From: Setaria digitata
Lineage: Eukaryota > Nematoda > Chromadorea > Rhabditida > Setariidae
Length of the DNA: 64,000 bases
Direction of reading: 5' to 3'
Assembly: GCA_003640385.1 (NCBI GenBank)
Contig: RCAB01000097.1
Location: 62,001 to 126,000 of the forward strand
Shown here: positions 38,629 to 50,882 of the stretch, piece by piece
How positions within the stretch are numbered: the stretch's first letter is position 1
Layout of the letters: every line of letters starts with the position of its first letter
Made by a program: the position numbers and the translations under genes
Notes under the pieces: generated by a model
What the model was told of the DNA's origin: nothing
What the model saw: the letters and a program-made list of their open reading frames with translations, nothing else
The model's database searches: none

Positions 38629-39576
38629 GTCAAAAAAATTTGTAATTTGAATGATATAAATTTTGACACTTACACTGTTATGTTTTTAGTGCAGCATTTA
38701 CAAATTTGGATATACGATTTTATTATGTTGCGTTTATATTGGTATCATCTAACAGCATTCTTGACTTCCATTCTGTTCCTTACTGTTTATAAGAAATTAT
38801 TTTCCCGATTATTTAGCAGCTATTTGATCCGTTGCAAGAAAATTTAATGGATAATGACAGTAGAAAAAGAAAACCAATATTAACATGATAACATGATCCG
38901 CTTATTTTTTTTTTTTTTTTGTTTTCATTTTTCTCAATATTGACAACCACTGAATATTGAAAAAGAATGTTGGCACAGCTGTAATGAAAAGCAAATCTGG
39001 AATTATTATTAACAACATTATGTACGATACCCTGAAAAATATTAAGAGTTACCCAAACAATTCACACTGATCATTCAGCAGGAATTTTTTGACAGGCGTT
39101 ACTCTATACTTTGGAAAGCCGACCAGTACAATAGTACTACTACGTCTTCCACTTCATTTCAATCCACTTTGTCAGCACTTGTCAAAATAAAATGTTATAT
39201 TACTTTTTCATTTTTTCTTCCTTGAACTTTTGATATAGGCTCCTTACTGCAAAAAGCAAAGATCAATTTTTATTTCATCCTTTTGTAGCGCAACAAAAAC
39301 AAGAATCGAGGATGGGAAACACTGTTTGAAAATTCAAGTTTAAATTATGAAAATACAAAGCCAAACTTCGCAAACCTCATTTGATTTTTCAAATATCATT
39401 TGGCAAAAAGGCTGCGAAACGGAATAGGGTGGAATAATTAAAATCTCTAATCCACAATAAGATTTTATTACCCGCGATAATTCAAAGATTCCTGATAATG
39501 GTTTTTTTTTTTGAAAATCAAGATCAAAAATTAAAAGTTTTTCAGCTCCGAAAAGACCGAAAACCACACAATTTTA
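38629..39576. other. Convergent intergenic region
   Basis: 3' flanks of the 103-aa orphan (plus) and of histidyl-tRNA synthetase (minus). AT-rich, poly-T at 38906-38920, nothing coding that I can support. Confidence 0.6.
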
Positions 39577-42500
39577 TTACTCCAGAACTTTCAGTCGTCT
39601 GTTTAATTCTTCCACCAGATGTTCACGGGGTATATCCTGCAATAGCGATTTTGATTCTAAACACTTAATAACCGTAAAACAGTACACAACTGTTTTCATC
39701 AGTAAACATTTAGTTTATTAAACTGATAAGCACATGAAACAATTCGACACATGAGCAAATCTTGATTTGAAACTCCAATCGAAATTGATTCATTAAAATG
39801 ATACCTGTTCTGTACGGGATGGCACGTCTCTCAGTTTTAAAATGCCTTCTTCTAACTCACGCTCACCGACAATTATCGCTAGTGGTATTTTATGTTCTTC
39901 ACAATATTGCATTTGATCCAACATTTTTGGATTTGCTTTCAAAATCATTTCAGCCTGAAATATCCCAAAGAACTCACAGAATAAACGACAATAAGAAAAC
40001 TTTATAAGAAATGGATACTTCCAAATGTTCCAAATCACGGGACATATAACACCAAATATTGCTAAACTTGGAAGAAAATAAGATGATAAAATTTATTGAA
40101 CAAAAAACCTTGATATTACTATCCCAAAGCATCCGACAAATTTTCATCCTCTCCTTTACCAACTTTTTTTGCGCAGAAGCCACAAGAACTTGCGTATTTT
40201 TTGAACGCACAAACTCCATCTAAATAGAGATGTAACAAGTAAGATTTAGAAATGAAATCAATTAAATTTCAGATTTAAACCACGAAACTTCCGAAATTTT
40301 TTAAAACTGTTTACCTTTGCTTTTTCTTTCATTATTGTAAAAAGCCTTTCAATCCCAATCGATATTCCTACGCAAGGCACCTTATGCTTCGGCAAAAACA
40401 TTGACACCAAATTATCATACCGACCACCACCAGCAACGGATCCTATGTTCAGACCTTGGATTTCACTTACATCACCATTTTCCTTCTGTATTTTCTTGGA
40501 AGAGTCTGAAGCTTACACCAAGTTTAACTTTGAGGATCTGAGGGCATTCACCGATAATGTAAAGATTTATTACGAAAGAAAAGTGGCAAATACTGTTTTC
40601 TTTTTTCGAAATTTTTTAAAACACTTCATTCAACACCACATCTATATCAAATTTTATTCAACACCACCTTTATATCAATAAATACTCTTTAATGAAATCA
40701 CGCAATAGCGAGGAGCTATGATACAAATTGACTATCCATAGGTATAATATGCTAAAATTAATCACTTATTTTCTAATATACTATTATTTAAACAAAAAAA
40801 GAACTAACCCGTCAGAGTTACTTCAAAAATAGCACCAGTATAATAGTCAAGGCCTCGCGCTAATGATGGCTCAATGACAACAGTCGGAAGAACACCGAAA
40901 AGCTCACAATAATCCAAAAGTTGCCTCATTTCAGATATCGCTCTCTGTATATCACTATTTTTTGATGCAGATTCATCGTCCTCGAACCATTTTAATAAAT
41001 CCAAATTTGTTAAGCTGCTGTTATGTTCTGGAAAAAAACCAGTTCACATTACTGCTGGAGAAAATGCTTGAAAAGTCACTGTCGGCATAAAATACTTCAA
41101 AATAGCCATAGGAGAGGTGCATATCGATGAAGGATGATGATAACTGAAAGACATCGCAACATCAAAAATCAACTAGCAAGAAGATCCAAAAAGTGCATAA
41201 TATTTTTTTTTACCACTTTTCAGTAAGAGACTGGTTGGGAACATTAGATGCGTCTTAAGGTATTACATTGGTTAGCCACTTATTTCGCTTACGAAACATT
41301 TATCTATTAAACAGAAGCATTTGCTTTCCTTTTCCATTCACCCTATCGTATTGTCACAATTCTTTCCCTATGCCTCACAAAATGATCTAGCAATAGAAAA
41401 TTTAGAGAGGAAAACAGCGGACCCCGCAAACGTATGTACGTCTCCAGTCTGCTGACAACGCCANTCCTATGCCTCACAAAATGATCTAGCAATAGAAAAT
41501 TTAGAGAAGAGAACAGCGGACCCCGCAAACGTATGTACGTCTCCAGTCTGCTGACAACGCCACACTGAATGTGTTTTTCAACACACAATTCATTCCGGAC
41601 ATCTTCCCACGGAAGTTTGTCCAATTTGTCGATCGATGAACATACGGTTTTAAAGTCTTTCTTTGGCACACCACAAACAGCAAACATGCCATCAAGTAGT
41701 AGCCTATGGTTTACCTAAAAATACATTCCGCAGATGTAATGGATTTTTAAAGTCAAAATATAATTTAAATTAATTCCATTTTTTTTTATTGACAGATCAC
41801 TAAGTACTTGATCTTTCGTTGTAAGAAAAAAGAAACAAGCATTAGTGGATAGTGAATGTTGTTTAAGGCAGTGTAAGACGAAACTAGAAACTATACGTCA
41901 CACCAATTTCAGTGAGCAACACCGAACAGTATGATGCTATAAGCCGACAGTAGATAACACTAGAAATCAAAATTCCAATTTGCTTACTTTAACTTCAAAT
42001 GAGCCAATATCTAGAGCAATTAGTATTTCATTTATAATCCTTAGCAATTCGGCTTCTGGAATCATCGGATCATAAGTGCCAGCAATATCAAAATCCTGGA
42101 AAAAACTACAATAATAATTATATGGATGAACAGAAAGTACTTGGAATGAAAGGTCATATGGCAGTAAGATACAGTAAGATCCTTTTTCAATATTTTTAAC
42201 TTGAAATTTTAGAAATTAATAGGAGTCCGCATGAGGGCAATCAAGCCAAACTCATACGGATTCAAAAATTTATACCTTACTAAAGTTATACAGTTTTTTA
42301 TTTCGTCAAACTACTAGTTCTCAAAGACTGCCATGTGAAACTGCAGTTTAAACAGAAATGAAATAAAATAAAAAAAAACTAACACACTGATAAAATTCTC
42401 GAAAACGTCCTCTAGATGGGTTATCCCTCCGATACACTTTTCCAATATGATACCGCTTTAGGTACATAACAGTTTTATTCATTGCAAGGTAACGAGCAAA

Positions 42501-44748
42501 GGGTACCTAAAAATCCTACAGCTTTGATCAATAGAAATTTTAAAGGTTCTGCTGCAAAATAAAAAAAAAAAAAAAAAAAATTAATTTAATGAGACGAATT
42601 CCGCTAGCAAATTTGAACAGATATGCATCAAAACTTCTTAAACTATGATTCTGCTCTGGAACTCTCGCAGAACCAACTGACAACAAAATGAATCGTCCTT
42701 AAAGAATTTAAGGAGCAAAAAATACTTCGCTTTTAATCTTCCAATTAAAACTAAAACTTAAAAATATATAAGAGGGTTATTTGAGTTGAAATTGTCTCTA
42801 ATTCTAAAAGTTAGCGAAGATTACCCCTACTTTAAAACAACAAAAAACACGTTTTCTAAAGCAAAATTTAGAAACATAAATAACTGAAAATCGTAAGAAA
42901 TCAAAAGTGTACTGTAAGATCATAACGTAGACTGAGAAGTTCGCCTCCTTGATCAGACAGATCATAAACTAATTTTCCACCCTCTTCACCATACTTTCCC
43001 ATTAAAATATCCCGTAATTCAAAAACAGGTGTATCGATTGTAACAGCACCATGGCGTTTAAAACATTCCGTAACAACATTTAATACATGTTCGCGTAATG
43101 CCATATCATGAGGTCCGTAGTCACGTGTACCTGAAAAAAATCATCAAAATAACGAAAAGGAATGGGTATCAGGAAAGCCAGAGAAATTTTCTAGTGAAAA
43201 AAAAAGGCAATCTACAGATATACCTCTTGGACATCGAATTTCAAACTTTTTTTGGGAATCATGATGCGACAAGCGATTTTTTTCAACCATACACGTTACG
43301 TTCTTTTCAATCTACAAAGAATTTTACCAAATAGAACTTTCCCATAAAAAAGTCAAATTAAATTTAAAAAAATCCCAGACTTCGAGAATCCAAATTATAA
43401 GTTTTGAGAAATCCAAAATTTAGAAGAAAAAAGGGTTAGTTACTAGTGCTGAAGCCTCGCTGCTCGAAAAATTAATATTTTCTGCACAGTGGTGTTATCT
43501 TTCCATAGCTTCTTTTCGAATCAAACCTTGGAAAATAGATCCAACTAATAGCAGGTAAATGACAATTCAGGATTCAGAATGCGGGAGTTTAGAGAACGTT
43601 AGCATTCCATACCAATACTTCTTCATCATTTAGGAAAAAGCATTTTCAAAAAAAATGGTTAAATTAAAAGGTTGGAAGAAATTACGAACTGTTGCCGAAT
43701 CGATATTCATTCCATTACCTTGGTGATAGTTCCGTTCCATCGAATAATGAAAAATTTGGTAAAATTTGAACAAGCTGGCAGCAAAAGTCTCCCAATAGAT
43801 AACATCAGTAGTAATGCGTATATTTAACAATTACTACTAAATTTATCAGTGCATTCCCATCATACCAAAAGACTCAGTTCTTCGTATCGCATTTTCTTTC
43901 TTTTTTTTCCCCAATCTAATCTTTAAAAATTACTTTGATTGAGTACAGTTCAAAATGAATTTTACAGAAATTAACTCCAATAACTAGTCCACTGAACATC
44001 ATTCCGGCAACAAATCCATAACTAACAAAAGTTTATTCTTAAAAATGTACAAATGGCACAAAACCATTGGAGTTTTTGAAAAGTCCCAGAGTAAAAGACA
44101 CACATGACACTTTATCGTTGTGAAAATTCAGAAATTAGTTTGGGACTTTTCTTCCTCCCTTTATGATGTTGACGGATTAAACCACTGAATTTCTTAAAAC
44201 CGATTTACTACAAGCACTGTATAAAGCAAGTTCATTTTTAGAATCAGAAAAAAAACCATCTAGTTAGTAGCATTCAGTCCAGTGTTAACTGCGGGATTTA
44301 ACTTTAAAAATCCAGCCGTTTCATTTCATCAATTATTTGCTTACAAAGGAGCTCATGAATGCGAGTCTGGTCTCCCCGAAGAATGTAAAGAAGAATGTCC
44401 AGAACTAAAACACTGCTTTGTGACAAAAATCAAAAATCTATTTCTGACAAAGTCCATTCCACTGTACCTCACAATCCAAAAACTGAAATTTCACCTCTAC
44501 TCCTTACCATATTTTTATGCCACCGAATACAAAATCCCACATAGAACAATCACTTTATCATAACTTAAGATTATTTATAATGACGTCATAGGACAAAAGC
44601 ATTTTAACCCTAGAAAAGTATACTATTTAATCAGTACCACATCTTCCTTCTCTTTCACGTCCTTCAGAGCTCGTATTTCACTGGCCAAAGCTTTGATCTC
44701 TTCATGTAGAACTTGTGGAAATCTTTTGTTATCATCAGAACCTTCCAT
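39577..44748 (-). CDS. hars-1: Histidyl-tRNA synthetase, 523 aa, 11 exons
   Basis: Charges tRNA-His with histidine (ATP-dependent class IIa synthetase, dimeric). Exons in phase: 44748-44638, 43311-43224, 43130-42913, 42506-42384, 42095-41988, 41714-41522, 41027-40809, 40505-40315, 40219-40109, 39954-39805, 39636-39577. Total 1572 nt. The catalytic core begins [13 protein letters not shown] and has [18 protein letters not shown]. Motif 2 is in [17 protein letters not shown] (164-180). The histidine-specific loop is [10 protein letters not shown] (RGLDYYTG 338-345), then GGGRYD (379-384). Motif 3 is [14 protein letters not shown] (396-409, Arg407). The anticodon-binding domain starts [13 protein letters not shown]. 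The N-terminal 60 residues are charged and helical, only loosely WHEP-like. The ATG is 13 nt after an acceptor (TTTTTAG). Part of exon 6 is duplicated by an assembly join (41367-41562), but the upstream copy gives an intact exon. AATAAA overlaps the stop. No mitochondrial leader is evident from this start; one would need an alternative first exon. Confidence 0.96.
41367..41562. repeat. 97-bp direct repeat around a single N inside HARS (assembly join)
   Basis: Copy A at 41367-41463, N at 41464, copy B at 41466-41562, two substitutions between copies. Copy B contains the 3' end of HARS exon 6 and its donor (CGGG|GTCCGC, exon end 41522). Copy A is a second, non-needed exon-end copy lying in the intron. 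An automatic gene caller could include both copies and break the frame. Confidence 0.9.
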
Positions 44749-44761
44749 GATCGAAATGTCG

Positions 44762-46163
44762 CTAAAAACAAATTTCAGTGTGACAACGATTCATGCAACG
44801 CGGTAATCTTGCAGTACAAGTACGCAAATTTGATTTAACGGAGTGGACACTAATTCTTTGAAATCCAAAACTGAAGTACCTTAACTCTGTACTTCAACAC
44901 AACAGACAGAATCTACCTCACCCTACGTAAGCAGCAGTTAACGAACCCTAAGTACAGGAAAGTAATAAATCCAACGTCTCACGTCTCAAACAGTACCATA
45001 AAAACCCCGCATCACGTACAACTGATACCTGCAGCACTTCCCGATGGACACTGACCAGCCGAGTCTTCAAATACCATCGTCCATGAAGAGACCAAATTGA
45101 CATATAATTCAGTAGGCGTGGCAGTGACCCTACTCCGTAGTGGCCCGAAGCCTTGGAATATCTGCTGTCCCTGGCCCATACCTCTCCCTTTTTGTTAAAC
45201 TTAAGAGGTACTCGAATTTCTGTCCCGCGATTTCCCGATATTCATTTACTCTTTGCATTACTTCATTCATTCACTTTACATCATCTTTCTATCCTTTCCA
45301 TGATTTGTATTGTTAACAGTGAATTCAAATAGAAGAGAAGGAATTTTCCTCTGTGTCCTAGTCCATGTATCTATACTTTAGTTTAGATTAGCTTCCTCTG
45401 GAAGAATTGTAATTTAATATTTCCAAATACATTTCCTTTTTTTTTTTTTTTAAAAGATTTTCATTTGCAGAAAACGATATTTACTTATTTACCTAAAATG
45501 TCGATCGATATTGAAAGCAGTGAAAATGAAATGTCTTTGTGTCTTTTGTTTCCTCTGTCTTCTTCATGCTCTCCTTGTGTTCGTGTTTCCTGTAGTCGTT
45601 TTGATTAAAGGTATAATTACTTGAAAGTATTGTATATATATATCTCACACTCCTGCAATGCCTCTTTAAAAAATTCACAAAAAATACAAAACTTATCAAC
45701 AACCGGGAACAATCCCTAGTCGTAAATACACGGATGCAAATATTCTGTATGCTCATGTTATGGATGGGAAATAGCATTGTCATACGTACCTGGCTGCGTA
45801 AAATGCCGTCACTTTCGCATAACTATAGATTGGATCTTTGAACTTGTATTACTGTGGGATAAGAGCTTTGGTCTGTTTGGTTTTCTCAGTTAATTCAATC
45901 TATTTTTCAAGTTCCATTTTAAACCTTCCACTATTAGAGTGTATTCGTTCGAGACTGTGATATCTTATGGCCTGTGATAGAGTAGTGGCTAACATAGGAC
46001 TTTAATGTATTTTGATCCTCAGAGGTAGATGTCCTGTTCTTCTCTCCTTCCATCTTTTTTCATCTTCCTATTTTCCATCATTTATAATATTTGCCAGTTA
46101 TAATCGGATATTACTTGTATTTTCGAAAAAGAAATTTGGTGCTCTCTAATTATTGTTTCTCAG
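44762..46163. other. Divergent upstream region shared by HARS and the PAIP1-like gene
   Basis: 1.4 kb between two start regions pointing away from each other, so it must hold both promoters or one bidirectional promoter. G+C content is visibly higher around 45000-45200 than elsewhere. No coding exon supported; the minus frame at 45493-45783 is unremarkable. Confidence 0.5.
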
Positions 46164-46172
46164 GAATCAGTG

Positions 46173-49100
46173 ATGAGTGATTATTCTTATCCATCGTATA
46201 ACCGGGCTACATCTGTTAACCCATCGTCACACAAACATAATATTTCTTCGTCGAATTCGGCACCTCAACAGCAGAATACGCGTCCACCATATAGTCCTAT
46301 GATAAACTCAGTTTCTCCTGGTGAGTTCCATGTGGTTTTTTTTTAGGCCATACGGTGTTATGAGAGAGTTATGTAGACAGTATCACGAAGATGGTAACAG
46401 TAGTAGAATTTTTTCGTCTCATATTTCGAAAATGGTGAAATCAAAACTCTCATTTACTTCATATGATCATTTTATATTGGACAAATTTATTTCTTACCGA
46501 GAAGTTAACACATGATAGAACCAGTAACACAGCTTTATAAAAAAAAGCCTAAAATTTGTTTTGATAGTGTATCTTTAGAGAATTTTGAAGAGATAGTGCT
46601 GTGTACACTGTGCAAGTTGAAGAGAACATTTAGAAGTGTTCCTACTGTTCACAATTCGATTTATAAAAAAAGTGATAAAAATATGTGCCTGAGATTCTAA
46701 ACCCAACTACCTAACATCGTACTTTCGAAATATCAGCTTCATTTTATGTTTCTTTAGTCATTTCAAAGTTATTACGAACGAGTCCTAGCATCTCTCATCG
46801 TCCTCTTCCCAAATTAAAAGTTAAAGAACTGTGTTATGGAATAATAATAACTTGATTGAAATTTGTGCATGCGGGAAGTTGGTCATGTGACATCATTTTA
46901 CATATAAGCCCATGTGTTTACAATACTGATATTAAAGGAAATTGAGACTAAGGTATATTTAGTGTAAATAATACTACCATATTTCACTGTCATAGCAGGG
47001 ATCTTACTTTATTTTCAGATACGTATGGGTCAGCAAATTCACAAATCCCATATCAGCAGGCGGCAATGAATTCTCGTCATAATGGTACTTTCCAACTTAA
47101 TCCGAATGCACCACCTTTTCATCCTGCGTATTCGGTATGCTAGCTCCTATTAAACTTTGATAGGCATGAATCTGCTGATTACCTCAAAATTCAATGTTAT
47201 CATTTTATTAAAGCTAAACTCTTTTATGTTCATTCTATCAAAATACCATTTAGCTCATGATATGAAACCTTAATTTTTCTGACAAATGTTTTAGTGCTAA
47301 TTTCATGCCTTGTACATCATTAGTTATGATCATAGAACAGGGCATACAAGCCACTCAAATTAATCTCGGAAAGGCAAATAATGCTTTCAAATAATAATTC
47401 CTTTTTGTTTTTCATTCTTTAAGATCATTTTCTAGTTTTTCATTTTTCAGTATCATCTACACGATGTCCCGTCGTACGTGAATGCCCCAATGTACGATGG
47501 ATATTGTCCAGCTAATGCTTACGATTATCAGGTTTGTTTGGAATTAAAGATTTAATTGTTTCCCAAAAATTTGATTAAAATCTGATAAGTTTTATTTAAC
47601 TAACTTACATCGATCAAGCGGCAGAAGTCAAAAGAAGGATTTTGATTCAACTTCCTTAAATCCAGTTTTAAATTTCCCTTTTTTCTTTTTGTAGCTCAGT
47701 CACATCTTGTTGGTGGTCCATTTCCTAAATTTTTTTTTAACTTTGAAATTTATACCTAGCATCTCCATTTTTCATATATAAGCTGTATGTATTAATAGAC
47801 TCTTTATAATTGCTGTTCTGGTACTAATGATGTAATCAATGTTGCGGAGAAGTTTTGATGTAAATTAATTTTTAAAAGCAAAACACTTCCTTATAAGATG
47901 CATGGTAGAGGATTCCAGTTCTCTGATGTACAGAGATATAACAAATTGGGGGAATGCAGCATTTTGAAAGTAAATCTGATTTGGAACAGACGACGTAGTT
48001 CGTAAACATTTGAGTGTGTGTTAAATACCATAGACAAATATGCAAAAAGAAAAAAAAAGGAAAGAAAAGAAAAAAAAAAAAACGATGAGAAAACTTACAA
48101 GTGAACCAACTAAATTTTGTTCTGTAGAATGAAATTTGGCCTGATTGAGTTATGTGTTTATTTTTTATGGTTTTTTTTTTTTTTTTGTGTATTTTTGTTT
48201 GTCTCTCTGCGATGCGGAGCACATAGAGAAGTCTTCAAATTTGGTTGATCGATAGAGTGCTACTAGGATGATGTGATGTGATTGGAATGACATTGAGGAC
48301 AGTGTGTAGGGAAGACAGGAGTGGTACTGTGGTAGAAAGTTATATTATCTTTTTTCTTGGGTATTCAAGAAATCGGTTTCATCATTCTGCTTCCCTTACT
48401 GAATGGTAACGGTATAAGGGAAGGAAGAGTAGATGGGCATGTTCCGCGAAACTCATTTAGTGATGAGATTTTATCGAGATTCCTGATCAGGTGATTCTGA
48501 TTTTGATAATGGGGAGAAGGTGGTAGGTAGCTGGTGCGATTCTGCTGTAACCGACATGCATCTTCTGCCTTGTCGTCCGTGTGCAGCAGCAGCAACAGCA
48601 GTCATTATCAGTAGGTTTTCTCGCTCGATAAGAGCTGAGCCGAGCTGAGCCGAGCCCATTTTACCAGTACTATGAATTTTTTCATTTTTCTCACTCAGTG
48701 CTACTGAAAACCCTCTCCGCAATCCATTTCATGTTTAGAAAAATAATCCTTGCACCTATCTTCACACTCTACCGTTTGCTTTCTTCGCTTACAGTGTGAA
48801 GGATGCAGATGTTAACCTTATTCGTCTCCTCTACTCCAGTTTCCAGCTCAACGTAGTCAGCTGTGAGACAGATCAGAGGCAAGGTTTGAGCTTGGGAAAC
48901 TTGTTTCCATGGTTACAAGTAATCTAGATAATTTTATGAACAAGTTGATAACAAAAACTCTTCTAGATGAATAATTTTATTTTACTGTTAACTGGTTTAG
49001 AATGGGAAAATTGAGCTAATATGATGCTCTTTTTTGATTTCGTTTTTGTAAAAGTTTTGAAAGAACACCTGTATTCATTTTAGATGTGCAGCTGCTATTG

Positions 49101-50847
49101 ATCATTTATTTCCAACTTTCATGAGTAAAAAATCAAAGCAAATATTTTTCTGGGACTATGAGGGATGTAGTTTCGAAAGATTTTAACTACAATATCTCGT
49201 AAACGCCACATTTAACAACATTTCTCCTTCCCATATGAGAGAAGTTTTAGTCTAAGTTTGTGAAGGCTGCTCCCCATTTGAACGTTCCTAACATTTTTCT
49301 CTCTCGTTACAGATAAGCGTAACTGGAGAAGTTCTGTTTTTATGCAGCTGAAAAATTGCGTTGGTTTCTGAACGGAAAAGTGGGAGTGATTTGCGCCATT
49401 TTTTTTTGAGATTAGTTGAAGAGAAATAACATGAAGATGGTATGTGGTAGCCATAATAGAAATATTGTTGCGAAGAAAATGGATAAAATTCATTTGCCGT
49501 AATATTGAAGTTAAAATAACGAAGTCTGTGGGGGGAAAAGGAGTGAGAGAAAAGGGAAAGGGAAGTGGACGAGACTTCAAAGTGAATGTTTTTGCCATTG
49601 TAATTGACTGTGTGAAAGTACACCATCACACACTGACTGGTACGACCTAATTGATCGGTGGTAAATTTATTGTTATTTTTTCCTTTTCTTCATAGACCGT
49701 ACTCCTGCTCCTAGCCTCAGAGAAAGAAAAATGTTTAATTTCTTTGTAATTAAGATCGAGTTATTGGTTTGTAATAATTACCCATATAGCAGATATCTCG
49801 TCATTCAGATTTTGAATCTTATATAGAAACCAAGATTTTATGAAGCAAACTAACCCTTCATTTTTGTTTAATCATAGTCTTAATCAAATAAATCATGTTC
49901 AATCGAATCATTTGCGGTCATTATCATGACCAAATGTTATAGTTCTGATACAATTATGCTGGCAATCGTTATAATTGTAGTTTTCGCAAGAGATCCCAAT
50001 GTTTACTCCGTATATGGAGCCTCCAGCAGTGAATGGTGATGATCTGGATACATCGGGTGGAGAATTAGGTTATGGTAATAATTTTGGATATTACGGACTT
50101 CAAGCTAACCTTTCACCTGCTCTTTGCGAACGAATGTTGTGCAGTGAACGAGCCAAAGAATTGCAAGAGGTCTGGTGATTAAATTTACTTATTTTCCTTT
50201 TTTGCATGGCATTCACTTTTCATAGCTGCATTTTTACTGCCTTATTTATGTGTGGTTTGTTCAGTAGTTTTCCAGTGTGTTTTAGCTCGAAAAGATTATG
50301 CAGTACAATAGATATTTGGAACTAGTGTCCATTAGAGTAACAACATAAGATCTTACCAAGAGGACTCAAAATTGATGATTAGAACACCATTATCCTTAAT
50401 GTTTTCAATTGCTGTTCTTTGATTTTGCTGCACATACTGATTGCACTATGTAGGACCAGTAATTCGACTTGTTTTTTCATCTCAAATAATAAAGGAAAAC
50501 TTTTTCTGAAATCTTTTTTTTTTTTCTTTTCTTTGCATATTAAAAACTTATGCGTGATTTAGATACAAGTGGGCTTAGAACAACTAATATTGGAACCAGG
50601 CGAATTCGAAACCTGGTCGAATGCTATCAGAGAACGTACTACCAATCCGTCCTTCAAAGTTGATGCACTGAAAATAGCAGTTGAAATGATTATTCAGTTG
50701 GTAAAAATTTTCTATCATTTCCGGAATTAGTGTACGGAATGTACAGAACTTATTTCTCCTTCGCTCTTGTAGTTTAATGTAAGGCAATTCATTTAAACAG
50801 TTAATGTTTTAGAGAAATGAGAGAATCGTTTCATTTAAAAGGAAAAC

Positions 50848-50882
<35 letters not shown>

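Noticed and set aside
44282..44563. 93-codon plus-strand frame with six cysteines inside HARS intron 1
   Set aside because: It has no ATG at its start (begins GTG), no convincing splice sites and no known family. The cysteine cluster [13 protein letters not shown] is curious but probably chance.
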